The notes under the pieces: generated by a model
The model's input: the letters and a program-made list of their open reading frames with translations, nothing else
What the model was told of the DNA's origin: nothing
Databases searched by the model: none
Translations under genes and position numbers: made by a program
Shown here: piece after piece, positions 34,433 to 45,200 of the stretch
Position numbering within the stretch: position 1 is the stretch's first letter
How the letters are laid out: each line of letters begins with the position of its first letter
Assembly (NCBI RefSeq): GCF_900115755.1
Contig: NZ_FOXQ01000004.1
Span: 248,001-312,000, forward strand
Direction of reading: 5' to 3'
Source of the DNA: Parafilimonas terrae
GTDB lineage: Bacteria; Bacteroidota; Bacteroidia; Chitinophagales; Chitinophagaceae
Length of the DNA: 64,000 bases

Positions 34433-35770
34433 TTATACCGCATCAGATAAAGAGCTGAACGTAAAGTCTCTTATTTTCATTGGCGGTATCAGGGCATGAA
34501 TGCCAGATTCACCGCTCACCGTTCTTTCAGGCACACCCAGCGCTTCAATATTATTAAGCATTATGATGGGGCTTTCGTTAAACCTGAAATTTTTTACAGG
34601 ATATTTTACCTGCCCGTTTTCAATATAAAAAGTACCATCTCTTGTAAGCCCGGTTTGCAATACGGTTTGCGGATCCACTTCGCGTATATACCAAAGCCGT
34701 GTAACGAGTATGCCCTTTTCTGTGCCTTTAATTAATTCTTCCAGCGATTGGGTGCCGCCTTCCATTATAACCGCATCAGGCTGCGGCACTGCTTTCACCC
34801 CTTGTTTCTGCGCCCAGTAACGCGAATAAAATAAGTTCTTCATTACACCTTTATCCACCCAGGTTATTTTTTCCTGGGGCCTGCCATCTCCGGCCCATGT
34901 GCTTGTGGGAAGATCGGGATTCCACGGGTCTGAATAAATGGTTACACGTTCATCCACCAGTTTTTCCCCAAGCCTCGTACCGCCGCCTGCTTTGCTCATA
35001 AAACTCCTGCCTTCATCGGCGCTTCTTCCATCCATATTAAAAAACATGGTTTCGAGCAAAACAATAGCCGCTGTTGGTTCAAGTATCACGGTATATTTTC
35101 CGGGCTCCAGCGCTTTGGCATCAACTGAACCTGCCGCTTTCTTTGCCGCCACTGTGGTAAGGCTTTTTACATCCAGCTTTGAAACATCATTATACCCCTT
35201 TGAAGCATAGCCGGAGCCTTTGCCATCCTGCGTGCGTAATGTGAGATTAAAATTTATATTGGTGGCAGTGTTATAAGCAAACAAACCTTTTGAGTTCATC
35301 ATGGCAGAATAACCTGCGCTGTTTTCCAAAAAACCTGCGGCAATTAAATTATTGTCTTTTGAAATTTGCAGGCTGTCTCCAACCGCATCAGTCCTGAATT
35401 TGGGATCGATGGCGGCTGTTGTTTCTACATAAGTTTTTGAGGGCGCAGTATATTGCTGAGGCCCGAGAATTGAAACATATTCAGGGTTTTCCGGTGCAAG
35501 CTGTGCCAGCTCTTCAGAACGCCTTACCACTTTTTCCAGCGAAGCATCATCAAACTCATTAATAGTTGCCACACCAAGTTTTTTTCCGTAAGCAGAACTT
35601 ACAACAAGCGTACTTTGCGTAATGCCGCCGCTTGTTGATACGGCGTTGCGTGCATAACGGATATTACCCCCATCGCTGCTGCCGATATTTACCTCACACT
35701 CATCTGCTTTTGAATAGCTTAATACTTTTTGTAAAAGTGTTTTTGCTTCCTGTTCTGTAAGTATTGCCAT
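34433..35770 (-). CDS. tldE: TldE/PmbA family protein
   Basis: Subunit of the TldD/TldE protease, which processes small peptides such as modified microcins and toxins. The 445 residues start MAILTEQEAKTLLQKVLSYSKADE and show the family's NSAGYSAMMNSKGLFAYNT and GGTRLGEKLVDERVTIYSDP segments and the C-terminal GIHALIPPMKIRDF. It lacks the HExxH metal site, as expected of TldE/PmbA, which belongs to the partner TldD. It lies 129 bases downstream of the tldD-like gene on the same strand, in the usual order. Confidence 0.92.
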   Translation of the reverse strand: MAILTEQEAKTLLQKVLSYSKADECEVNIGSSDGGNIRYARNAVSTSGGITQSTLVVSSAYGKKLGVATINEFDDASLEKVVRRSEELAQLAPENPEYVSILGPQQYTAPSKTYVETTAAIDPKFRTDAVGDSLQISKDNNLIAAGFLENSAGYSAMMNSKGLFAYNTATNINFNLTLRTQDGKGSGYASKGYNDVSKLDVKSLTTVAAKKAAGSVDAKALEPGKYTVILEPTAAIVLLETMFFNMDGRSADEGRSFMSKAGGGTRLGEKLVDERVTIYSDPWNPDLPTSTWAGDGRPQEKITWVDKGVMKNLFYSRYWAQKQGVKAVPQPDAVIMEGGTQSLEELIKGTEKGILVTRLWYIREVDPQTVLQTGLTRDGTFYIENGQVKYPVKNFRFNESPIIMLNNIEALGVPERTVSGESGIHALIPPMKIRDFTFSSLSDAV

Positions 35771-35899
35771 ATTAAAATGTTTTGTCCCCGTAAAAATTTA
35801 TCTCGTACAGGGATATACATAAATTTTGTTTGTTGAATTTCTAATTCCATTCTTTACATTTCAACTTATCAACCTGTCAACTAATCAACTTCATCCCTG

Positions 35900-37534
35900 C
35901 TATATCTTCCTCGCCGTATTAATTACGTTCACGCCGTTAAACCTTGCAGTGGATGCGCCATGCGATACGGCGCTTGATTGCGGTGGCTGGCCTTTACCAT
36001 CAAAGAAAGACCCGCCAAGGCGATAATCCTTTTCATCGGCAACAGCTACGCATGAATTCCAGAATTCCTGCGTGTTGCTTTGATAAGCTACATCTTTCAG
36101 CATGCCCGCAATTTTTCCATCTTTTATTTCATAAAACAACTGGCCGCCAAACTGGAAATTGTAGCGCTGCTGATCAATAGAAAAAGAGCCATCGCCAATT
36201 ATATAAATGCCTTTCTCTACATTTTTTATCATATCGGCAACAGCCAGCGGCGATTTGCCGGGAGCAAGTGATACATTGGGCATACGCTGAAACTGAACAG
36301 AACTCCAGTTGTCTGCATAACAACAACCCTGTGATGCATTCAGGCCAAGTATATGCGCCTGGTCGCGTATGGTTTGATAATTTACAAGAACACCTTCTTT
36401 TATCAAATCCCATTCCTGGGTGGCTACACCTTCATCATCATAACCAACAGCGCCAAGGGAGCCGGGTTGTTTTTTATCTGCAAAAATATTTACGTTATTA
36501 CTGCCGAATTTAAAGTTCTTCGATTGCCATTTATCCAATGTAAGAAAGCTTGTTCCTGCAAAGTTGGCTTCATAACCCAGCACACGGTCAAGCTCTGTGG
36601 GATGGCCAACAGATTCATGAATGGTTAGCCATAAGTGTGAAGGATCGAGAATAAGGTCATATTTGCCGGCTTCAACAGATTTTGCTTTTATTTTTTCGCC
36701 AGCCTGCTGACCGCCAAGCTTTGCATCTTCAATCATATCATACCTGTTACGGTATAAAGTGGTTTGGCTGCTGATCTTTTCTGCCGCTGACGGCATCACG
36801 TATTCATAGCCCATGCCCCGCGGCGCACTTAATGCATTGCGGGTTTCAAACTTACCGGTTGTTGCATCAATCTTTGTGATAAAAAATGTTGGCCATATAC
36901 GGTGAATATCCTGGTCTATATAACTGCCATCTGTTGATGCAAAATATTTCTGTTCGTTTACCAAAAACAAAATAGAGTTGATGTAGTTAGCTCCTGCCTG
37001 CATTGCTGCCGAATTCACGCCCATTAGCAAATCAACTTTTTCTTTAACCGGCACTTCAAATGCATTTTTTTCAATCGGCGTTTTCCAGCTTACTTCACCA
37101 AAACCTTTTTGCGGTGCAAGCTGCACAGGTTCGGTAAGCAACCTTGCATTTTCTTTTGCGATGGACACTGCAAGCTCTGCTGCTTTGGCAATGCTGTCTT
37201 TATCCATATTATCCGTAGCGGCAAAGCCCCAGCTCCCGTTAGCAATAACACGAACGCCAATGCCATACGACTCAGTGTTTACAATGTTCTGCACCTTGTC
37301 TTCGCGGGTTACCACAAACTGGTTAAGATAACGGCCAATGCGCACATCTGTATAGGTGGCGCCTTTGCTGCGGGCTGCATTTAATGCAACGTCGGCCAGT
37401 TGTTTTTTGAGCGCCACATCGCCCGGGTCCCATGGCCTGTCGAGTGGTACCGCATTACCGACTATAGGTATGTTGGCAAGCATAGAAGCTCCAACACCCA
37501 TGCCGGCAATCTGTAAAAAATTTCTGCGTTTCAA
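35900..37534 (-). CDS. tldD: TldD family metalloprotease with a Tat-type signal
   Basis: Catalytic subunit of TldD/TldE, 544 residues. The zinc motif HESVGHPTE is at 306-314, with family segments VRVIANGSWGFAATDNM and YEANFAGTSFLTL. Unlike the cytoplasmic enzyme of E. coli, this one begins KRRNFLQIAGMGVGASML, a twin-arginine export signal, which points to a periplasmic place; such exported TldD versions are known in Bacteroidota as far as I recall. The TldE partner downstream shows no signal, which leaves open how the pair would meet. A short gap with AACTAATCAAC-type repeats lies between the two genes. Confidence 0.92.
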   Translation of the reverse strand: MKRRNFLQIAGMGVGASMLANIPIVGNAVPLDRPWDPGDVALKKQLADVALNAARSKGATYTDVRIGRYLNQFVVTREDKVQNIVNTESYGIGVRVIANGSWGFAATDNMDKDSIAKAAELAVSIAKENARLLTEPVQLAPQKGFGEVSWKTPIEKNAFEVPVKEKVDLLMGVNSAAMQAGANYINSILFLVNEQKYFASTDGSYIDQDIHRIWPTFFITKIDATTGKFETRNALSAPRGMGYEYVMPSAAEKISSQTTLYRNRYDMIEDAKLGGQQAGEKIKAKSVEAGKYDLILDPSHLWLTIHESVGHPTELDRVLGYEANFAGTSFLTLDKWQSKNFKFGSNNVNIFADKKQPGSLGAVGYDDEGVATQEWDLIKEGVLVNYQTIRDQAHILGLNASQGCCYADNWSSVQFQRMPNVSLAPGKSPLAVADMIKNVEKGIYIIGDGSFSIDQQRYNFQFGGQLFYEIKDGKIAGMLKDVAYQSNTQEFWNSCVAVADEKDYRLGGSFFDGKGQPPQSSAVSHGASTARFNGVNVINTARKI

Positions 37535-37727
37535 GTGGAATTATTTTGAGGTGAAAAATAGTTATGTCTCTTTAGCTGTAAGTTTTAATGATAGCAATTT
37601 AAGCAGGGATTAATATTATCACTAAAATTTTTGATGAAAGGTTGCTGACTTATTTTTTGGGGCGAGGAACCAGCTGCTGTAATAAAAGTTGTCATTTTCT
37701 TACAGATCCAAACTTAAAATAATTAAA

Positions 37728-37753
37728 AAAGAAGCCCATATAAAGGCTTCTTT
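37728..37753 (-). terminator. Terminator after the acetate transporter gene
   Basis: AAAGAAGCC and GGCTTCTTT form a 9-bp stem around an 8-base loop; on the minus strand the stem is followed by six T. It lies 20 bases past the stop of the transporter gene. Confidence 0.8.
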
Positions 37754-37773
37754 ATAGCAAAAGAAATTTTGTA

Positions 37774-38370
37774 TTACAGCGGAAAAACCTTCCTGCCATG
37801 CACTTCGTTTATAACCTGCGCAACGCAACCATAGAATGCAGCGCCACCGCATACAATACCTTCGTAACCAGCAATTGTGTGCAAAGATTTATTGCCGGTA
37901 AAATCGCCCAAAGCCAGCAGGAAAAACAATATGGTAAGTGTAAAGAAAACCACCTGCAATAAACGGTTAAGTTTTAATGTGCCGATAAACATAAAAAGCG
38001 TGAAGATGCCCCATAATAATAAATACCATGCAACTGCCGTTTCGCTGGATTTGTATTCCGCACCAAAAGATGTTTTAGGTATAAGCCATAAAGCAACCAG
38101 CGATAACCAGAAAGCGCCATAAGCTGTAAATGCCGTTGCGCCAAATGTGTTGTTCTTTTTCCATTCCTGCAGGCCTGCGAATATTTGTGCAATGCCACCC
38201 ATAAAAATGCCCATACCCATTATCATGCTGTCAAGCTCGTAAATGCCCGCATTATGAATGTTGAGTAAAATAGTAGTCATGCCAAAGCCAAGAAGGCCAA
38301 GCGGCGCAGGATTGCCTGTTGTGTCTTTAATGATAATTGTTTTTGGAGAAACATCGTTAGTTGAATTCAT
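37774..38370 (-). CDS. Acetate/succinate uptake transporter, SatP (GPR1/FUN34/YaaH) family
   Basis: Inner-membrane protein of 198 residues with six predicted transmembrane helices. The hallmark [14 protein letters not shown] lies at the N-terminus near residues 20-33, followed by helix 2 with [16 protein letters not shown], then [12 protein letters not shown] and three further hydrophobic segments. Members move acetate or succinate across the membrane by proton coupling or as channels. The next gene upstream is the Crp/Fnr regulator, divergent, 362 bases away, but no operator is visible in the gap. Confidence 0.92.
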   Translation of the reverse strand: MNSTNDVSPKTIIIKDTTGNPAPLGLLGFGMTTILLNIHNAGIYELDSMIMGMGIFMGGIAQIFAGLQEWKKNNTFGATAFTAYGAFWLSLVALWLIPKTSFGAEYKSSETAVAWYLLLWGIFTLFMFIGTLKLNRLLQVVFFTLTILFFLLALGDFTGNKSLHTIAGYEGIVCGGAAFYGCVAQVINEVHGRKVFPL

Positions 38371-38732
38371 GCAGCAAGTTTAAAAGATTAAAAATAAAGG
38401 TTTAAAAATAACGAGGAAGTTTAAAATTGAGCATCATCAGCCAAACAACTTAAAAAATATTTGTGGAATGTGGTATGCATTTATTTTAAACTGAAGTAAT
38501 GAACGTTTAAAAACGCGGCAATTTAAGCCTTGTGGCATGTTTGGCATTTCTCACCTGCTATTCATCAAAATAATTCGGAATAAACTTTGGTAATAAGAAA
38601 TAGAAACTACTTTGAATAACTGAGGCTTAGCAGTGCTGAGATTAAAGCTGGGTAAGGGTTTAGGCAAACCATTTAATTGCTTATAAAGCTTGCACTACTG
38701 TTTAAGCAACTAACTAAACTGTAAAGATTGAC
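38371..38732. other. Gene-free gap between satP-like and crp/fnr-like genes
   Basis: AT-rich DNA with no reading frame worth reporting and no palindrome of the CTTAAC type found downstream. It must hold the divergent promoters of both genes; I cannot place them. Confidence 0.4.
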
Positions 38733-39308
38733 ATGTTTGAAAATTTAATTAAAAACCTTAACAGCTATCTGAATTTTACTGATGAAGAATTAACCTTTTT
38801 CCTTTCACTTTTCGTATACAAAAAGGTGAAAAAGTATGATTATATTATAAAAGCCGGAGAAATTTGCCACTATGTTGCTTATGTGAATAAAGGATTGTTC
38901 CGTTATTATTTTACAGCGGGCAATAAAGAGCATACCACACGCATATTTTTAGAGGATTCATGGACGGGCGATTATGTTTCATTCTTATGCCGCAGGGAAT
39001 CTGTGGTTAACATTGAAGCGCTTGAAGATTCCGAACTATTCATGCTGAATTATGAATCCATCCAAAGGGCCTATGATAAGGCTAAAACCTTTGAACGCTT
39101 TGGCAGGCTGATAGCCGAATCACTGTTTATTGATATCGTTAGCAGGAATACGAACTTCCTGAGGAAAACACCAGAAGAACGATACCTTGATATGCTGGAA
39201 CAAACGCCACAAATATTCAACAGGGTTTCTCTTAAATACATAGCGTCTATCATTGGTATTGAACCTGAAAGCCTCAGCCGCATAAGAAAAAGAACAGCCG
39301 GCAGATAA
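38733..39308 (+). CDS. Crp/Fnr family transcriptional regulator
   Basis: A 191-residue regulator with an N-terminal cupin/cNMP-binding-type barrel (YIIKAGEICHYVAYVNKGLFRYYF near 37-60; EDSELFMLNYESIQRA near 100) and a C-terminal helix-turn-helix (SLKYIASIIGIEPESLSRIRKR near 164-186). The phosphate-binding cassette of true CRP is not evident, and no Cys cluster of FNR is present, so the effector is unknown. Four symmetrical CTTAAC-type sites lie directly downstream, and the first overlaps the region of its stop codon by two bases, so it may bind there itself. Confidence 0.9.
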   Translation: MFENLIKNLNSYLNFTDEELTFFLSLFVYKKVKKYDYIIKAGEICHYVAYVNKGLFRYYFTAGNKEHTTRIFLEDSWTGDYVSFLCRRESVVNIEALEDSELFMLNYESIQRAYDKAKTFERFGRLIAESLFIDIVSRNTNFLRKTPEERYLDMLEQTPQIFNRVSLKYIASIIGIEPESLSRIRKRTAGR

Positions 39309-39309
39309 T

Positions 39310-39356
39310 CTTAACCAACATCAATATTTCCGGTTTATTTCTTAACCAACGTTAAG
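39310..39356. promoter_or_regulatory. Operator pair A: CTTAAC-N4-GTTAAG-type palindromes
   Basis: An imperfect copy (CTTAACCAACATCAAT, 39310-39325) and a perfect one (CTTAACCAACGTTAAG, 39341-39356) are 31 bases apart. A -7-like box TACATTTG follows at 39380, which would place the sites near -42 and -73, the geometry of an activator of the Crp/Fnr class. Confidence 0.6.
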
Positions 39357-39379
39357 TGCAAAACAACGCTTTGCATTTT

Positions 39380-39387
39380 ACATTTGT
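39380..39387 (+). promoter_or_regulatory. Bacteroidota-type -7 promoter box
   Basis: TACATTTG fits TAnnTTTG exactly. The -33 element is poor, as expected for an activator-dependent promoter. A transcript from here would run into the 560-base gap before the YkuK-like gene at 39953. Confidence 0.4.
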
Positions 39388-39562
39388 GTTACCTATTTAT
39401 ACGGCCAGGACATTAAGTAATAATATAAGGTTTATTATTACTCCCGTTTTTAAATCCGTTCCCCTGCTGGTCATACTGCCTTGTTGCAAGCAATTAATAA
39501 ACTCTAACTAAAAGTTATGTGGAATCAATTACACGGAATCTAACAGCAGCAAGGTTTTCAGG

Positions 39563-39609
39563 CTTAACACAGGTTAAGTTTTGAAATTTATTTCTTAACA
39601 AACATCAAG
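39563..39609. promoter_or_regulatory. Operator pair B: CTTAAC-N4-GTTAAG-type palindromes
   Basis: A perfect copy (CTTAACACAGGTTAAG, 39563-39578) and an imperfect one (CTTAACAAACATCAAG, 39594-39609) have the same 31-base spacing as pair A, in mirrored order. The gap 39309-39952 is otherwise without a recognisable gene, and I see no clear -7 box for this pair. Confidence 0.55.
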
Positions 39610-39952
39610 AAACATTCAATTACGTTAATGAATTTATCAAATTAAAAACAGCCATCCTTATCAACAATATTCTATCAGAAAAAAAATCTTTAAAGGCCGT
39701 TGCAACATTATAGTCCCCGAAATCACCTGCCATTTTCTTACTGTTTATGCATGCTGCATATACATTAACAGCATTCAAAACTGTCCATTATAATTGGTAC
39801 TTATAATGCTTCAATGCCTAAACCCTTTTTATATATCACAGGCGCAAAAATTAAATCATCTACGCCGCGTTCCAGCCTTTTTCCACCTGTGTTCATAATC
39901 TTATAATAGTACATATAATTTTCTGTTTGTAAATTGGGACAAACATATTTAT

Positions 39953-40426
39953 ATGCGATGGAGAAGATTTAACGGCGAAACCATTCACATGCCTATTAAA
40001 TCGGCTGTGGAAGATGCCATCAAGCGCGAGCACGACAAAGGCGTGCATTTAAAAGTTTGCATTGGCACCGACAGCCAGGTAAAAGGCAGTGAAACGGAGT
40101 TTGCAACCGTAATTGTTTTTCTACGGGAACACAGCGGTGGCTTTATGTTTATTCATAATGAAAAAACAAAGCAACGCTATAATATTAAAGAGCGCATGCT
40201 GGTTGAAGTGGCCAAAAGCATTGAAGTGGCTTATGAGCTTTGCAATCTTTTTATTCAGTATGATGTTGACATGGAAGTGCATGCTGACATTAATACCAAT
40301 CCTCATTTTAAAAGCAATGATGCATTGCGTGAAGCTATGGGTTATATTATGGGGATGGGCTTCGCTTTTAAAGCAAAGCCTGAAGCATTTGCCAGTAGCT
40401 GCTGCGCAGATAAAGCCTGCAACTGA
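39953..40426 (+). CDS. YkuK-family (DUF458) RNase H-like protein
   Basis: A 157-residue protein with a ribonuclease-H-like fold, function not established. The start MRWRRFNGETIHMPIK is the family's usual N-terminus. LKVCIGTDSQVKGSETEFATVIVF holds the first acidic residue (Asp near 45) of the fold, and VDMEVHADINTNPHFKSN a further acidic pair; GYIMGMGFAFKAKPEAFAS and a Cys-rich end (CCADKAC) close the protein. It stands alone between the operator-rich gap and a convergent lipoprotein gene. Confidence 0.85.
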   Translation: MRWRRFNGETIHMPIKSAVEDAIKREHDKGVHLKVCIGTDSQVKGSETEFATVIVFLREHSGGFMFIHNEKTKQRYNIKERMLVEVAKSIEVAYELCNLFIQYDVDMEVHADINTNPHFKSNDALREAMGYIMGMGFAFKAKPEAFASSCCADKACN

Positions 40427-40629
40427 TCATCTTTTCGTGCAATAAAGCACTGCAATAAATTACTTCACGTCTCCGGATGTTTTCCGGGGCTAATAATTCC
40501 TACGCCGCCAATTTCCTAAATCTATACAGCCTTATCCGCTTTCTTTATCAAATAATCACTGAATATTAAGCATTGATTATTGCTTGTTTAAAACAATTAT
40601 ACTTCGCCTGAAAAATACCGGATGTAACG

Positions 40630-42057
40630 CTATAAATTTATCTCACCTTCATTATCCCAGTTCTTCTTCACCGTTAATTTGCGCGGGAGGCGTATTACTA
40701 TTTCAGGCTGGCGTTTAAGTTCAAAGCTGCCGGGCGTCCATGTAAGGTTTTTATCCTCATCATATAAAATGCGCAGTTCATAATCGCCGGGCTTGTATAG
40801 CTTGCGGTAAAACTCGGTGCTGGTTAATGCAGCCGAATCAACTACTTTATCATTTTGTGTAAACTGCAATACAGGGTTAAGGCTCAAATCAATTGTAGGG
40901 AAACGCAAACGCACACTTCCATATTCACTTTCTGCTGCAGTTTGAAATTTAATGGTATCTGTTTTGGCCAGCATTTTACCGCTGCTGTCAACAAAAGCAT
41001 CCGGCTGAATTACCAGCCTGAAATACTCCCCTTCTTTCCACGGATATTCTACCGTGAATTTTTTAAATGAAGTATCTGCAACAATCCTGTAATTACTAAG
41101 CGGTTTAAAATTACTATCGGCCAAAATAATTTTAGACGAATCAAATGTAGCCAGCTTCTCCTGGAAATTTATATCAAGGTTGCTTAACAAATCCTGTCGC
41201 CCGTTTTCCATTGCCACAGCATATTTTAGGGTTGTATCATTTCCTTTTTTTCTTGGTGGCTGGTTAGTTGATTGCTGTTGCCCAAAACCTTCGTTTTCTT
41301 TACCGGGCCTGTATTCATTATAGGCATATAACATAACAGGCTCCGCTGAAGTAACGCTATCGATTGTAACCGGTTCATCCAAAAAAGCAAACAGTTTCGT
41401 GCTGTCATCGTAACGCTTGGTATAATCGTTGGGCAAAACATATACGGCATATTTGCCATAAGCCACATATTTAAAATTAAAACGGCCTGCACTATCGAGC
41501 GTGGTATAGTAATCAGGCCTGAGTTTTTTAACAGCAGAATCATTGAGGTTGCTATGCAGCACAACAATAAGCGTGGAATCAGATTTCCCTGTTTCAGCAA
41601 GCTGTACTTTGCCGCTTAACCGCCCATCTATAATATGATCACCGGTGGAAAAAACGTAAGTGAAATTTTTAGCAATATTGCCTTCGTTATTATCTTTTAA
41701 AGCCTTGCCAAAATTGATGGAATAAGTGGTGTTTGGCTTAAGCGAATCTTTCAGCCGTATATTAATATCCTTTAAATGCGCCATTATAATCGGCGCTATT
41801 TCTGGATTTGGCGATACTACCAGGCTCGTTTGCACCGCCTGGTTATCTAACTGAATATATTCATTAAACGTAAGCGTTATCCTGTTGTTTTTAAAATTAA
41901 GCGCTGAATCTTTAGGCGTTGCAGCAACCAATACCGGCGGCAATGAATCCCTTGGTCCGCCCGTTGGCGGAATAATGTTGGCACAGGATGTTAATGTCTG
42001 AACCTGGATTTGTAGGATGGATAAGATTATAAGGAAACTTAAAAAATTTCTTTTCAT
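40630..42057 (-). CDS. Lipoprotein with Ig-like (SbsA-type) domain, Bacteroidota-conserved
   Basis: A 475-residue surface or periplasmic lipoprotein. The N-terminus has a hydrophobic segment and lipobox TLTSC (Cys near 25), followed by the family phrase IPPTGGPRDSLPPVLVAATPKDSALNF and LTFNEYIQLD, which begin a bacterial Ig-like domain. A second beta-rich region (GRLSGKVQLAETGKSD, about 160-260) resembles a carboxypeptidase-regulatory-like fold, and a third domain closes near 460 (ELKRQPEIVIRLPRKL). The role is unknown; it is common in the phylum. It is divergent to the addA-like gene. Confidence 0.85.
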   Translation of the reverse strand: MKRNFLSFLIILSILQIQVQTLTSCANIIPPTGGPRDSLPPVLVAATPKDSALNFKNNRITLTFNEYIQLDNQAVQTSLVVSPNPEIAPIIMAHLKDINIRLKDSLKPNTTYSINFGKALKDNNEGNIAKNFTYVFSTGDHIIDGRLSGKVQLAETGKSDSTLIVVLHSNLNDSAVKKLRPDYYTTLDSAGRFNFKYVAYGKYAVYVLPNDYTKRYDDSTKLFAFLDEPVTIDSVTSAEPVMLYAYNEYRPGKENEGFGQQQSTNQPPRKKGNDTTLKYAVAMENGRQDLLSNLDINFQEKLATFDSSKIILADSNFKPLSNYRIVADTSFKKFTVEYPWKEGEYFRLVIQPDAFVDSSGKMLAKTDTIKFQTAAESEYGSVRLRFPTIDLSLNPVLQFTQNDKVVDSAALTSTEFYRKLYKPGDYELRILYDEDKNLTWTPGSFELKRQPEIVIRLPRKLTVKKNWDNEGEINL

Positions 42058-42238
42058 GTGATTGCTGAAAATACAAACATAGGATGTTTAAAATTGCAAG
42101 CTTCCTAATAATCCGATAAATTGTCTGAACCGGGATTAATGGGATTTAGGGATTAACCGGATTATAACGATGCTTTCATTGTAATCCTGCAAATCTTATA
42201 ATTTATAAAAATCCCGGTTCAGACTATTTTTACACTTC

Positions 42239-45200
42239 ATGCAAAAGCCACTTAAAATATTACAGGCGTCTGCAGGTTCCGGAAAAACCTTCAGCCTTGC
42301 CGCCCATTATCTTACCTTATTATTCAGCGGTGAAAATAAATACCGCGAACTGCTGGCGGTAACTTTTACAAACAAAGCCACCGGGGAAATGAAGACCCGC
42401 ATACTGGAAGTGCTGGAAGGCCTCGCCAAAGGCGATGAAAGCGTGAACAGTTATCGCAGCATTATTTTAAAAACACATCCGCACCTGGCAGGCGAAACAT
42501 TGAAAGAAAAAGCGGATAAAATATACAGGAAGATATTGCATGACTACAGCCGGTTTGCCGTAAGCACGATTGATGGTTTTGTGCAGAAAGTGATACGAGG
42601 TTTTGCATTTGAGCTTGGCTTGAGTTCTGATTATGCGCTGGAGATGAATTATGATAAAGTGAAAGATGAACTGGTGCAAAAAATGGATGCTTCGCTTGAC
42701 AATAATAAGCAGTTGCTCGAATGGATAATTACGCTTGCGCTGGAACGCATCAGCGATAATAAAAACTGGGATTATAAATTTGAATTAGGCAGCCTTATTA
42801 ACGAAATATTCAAAGAAAGCTTTGAAGTATTTGAGCAGGCCCTTGCCACTATCGGCACAGAAAATATTGATGCGCTTTTTAAACGTTATAATCAAATAAC
42901 AAAACAGGAAATTGATGCGTATGAAAAACAACTTTCCGAATATGGAAAGCAGGCGGTGACTGTGTTTGAGCGGTATAATTTAGATAAAGCGCATTTTGTG
43001 CAAGGCAGCAGAAACTGGTTATTCAAGCTACAAGCATTCATCAATAACGACCAGGATAAATTTGCTAAAATATTTGCATTGATTGATAACCCGGATGCAT
43101 GGTTTAAACCAGACAAGGGCGACGGCAGCATGTACCAGCAGCTAAATGCATTACTAAAAACCATACAATCATTTTACGAAGAAAAAGTTGGCTCGTATGA
43201 ACTGGCCATAGCTTTTAAAAAGAATTTATATTATTTAAGGTTGATGCAGGAAGTGGTAACACTGTTATCAGCTTATCGCAATGAACACGACAACCTGCTG
43301 ATAAGCGATGCGCAAAAACTCATTACCGGCATTACCGGCGATGCAGGCGGCAACCCTTCTTTTATATGGGAAAAAGTGGGCGCCCGCTACCGAAATTTTT
43401 TGTTTGATGAATTCCAGGATACTTCCGTTAATCAATGGAAAAGTTTCAGGATGTTACTCGCCAATGCATTGGCGTCAGCCGAAGGAAAATATATAGACAA
43501 TTTAATTGTGGGCGATACCAAGCAAAGCATTTACCGCTGGCGTAATGGCGACTGGAATATATTGCACCAGCAGGCAAAAAAAGATATAGGTGAATTATAT
43601 ATTTTAGAAGAAAGCCTATCAGAAAATTACCGCAGCACTGCCAACATCATCGATTTTAATAACCATCTGTACCAACTGTTACCGGCATTATTGCAATCAT
43701 ATTTAAACAATACCGTGCAGGAACAACCGGCGGCTATTAATGAATGGTGGAACAGCAATGGTTTTAATGAAGTAATTACATCAGTATATGCAGGCGCAGC
43801 GCAATCCAAAGCGCTATCTACAAAACCCGGCGGTGCTATAAAAGTTAAACGCTTCAGCAAAGCTGAAGATGAAACAGCGCGTTATACCGAAACAGTTTTC
43901 CGGGAGCAGGCATTGAATGATGTGCTTGAAGAAATCAAGGTACTGATACACGAAAAAAATTATGCACGTAAAGACATAGCCATTTTAGTGCGTTCTAATT
44001 TTGAAGCAACAGCCTGTGTTGAAAAGCTTATGGAACATAACATCCCTGTTATAAGCGGCGATGCATTGCTCATTAGTAATAACCTTGCAGTTGATCTTAT
44101 TATCAATACACTAAAAGTTATAACCGGCATTGATGAACAAACAGCTTTGTATAAAGCTAACTGCATTGCTTTATATCATGCGGTGCATCAAAACCAGGCA
44201 GGGCCCCACCTCTATTGCGACTTGAATGAAAAATCTTTATCACAATTAGATAATGTATTGCCCGCTTCCTTATGCAACAACTGGCAGCAATGGCTGCAAT
44301 TGCCGCTGGCTGAATTAGCAGAGAATTTAATTACAAGTTACCAGCTTAATCATCTTCAGCAACACATTCCTTATTTGCTGGCCTTTCGCGATTTAATTGG
44401 CAACGCCACAAAGCCGGGCGAGAAAGGCATTGGCGCTTTTTTAGAATGGTGGGAAGAAGAGGGTTGCAAAAAATCATTGCCTTCTCCTGATGGTGCAGAT
44501 GCAGTGCAGGTAATTACCATCCATAAATCAAAAGGGCTTGCATTCAGGGCGGTGTTTGTGCCATTTTGTATATGGGACAATGAAACAAAAGCCAACTCCG
44601 TATTCTGGGTTCCGGCACAGGATACCATGTATCATGAATTAGGTAATATGCCTTTGCGCTTCAGCAAAGCGCTTGCACGCACTTCGGTTGCCAAAGCCTA
44701 TTTCAAAGAAGTGTTGTACAGCAATATGGACAGCCTGAATATGCTGTATGTAGCCACTACCCGTGCTAAAGATTTTTTATACCTCGCCACCATGTTTAAA
44801 AAAGAAGCGGATAAATTATCTAACATTGGCGATGCAATTAATACGGCAATGCAGCAGTTTAACCCGGAGTTTGCAAAAGATAATTTGTATGAAAAAGCAG
44901 AAGACATATTAACCGCGGCCGCACCACAGCAACGTTCATGTATTACATTGGAAGATTATCCCACTTCGCAAAGGCTTTCAGAACTGTATGTGGAAATAGA
45001 AGATAAACATATTGTTCATTTGCTGAACAGGGAAAAATCGGGTCGCAGAGGTTCACTCGCACATGATGTTTTAGCCAATGCGTCTAACGAAGATGAAACC
45101 AATGCTTATTTAGAAAAACTATTATCGGAAGGCGTGATTCAGGAAGAAGAATTGCAACCTTTAAAACAGGCTGTAATGGATGTGTTGCAGCATCCTGAAC

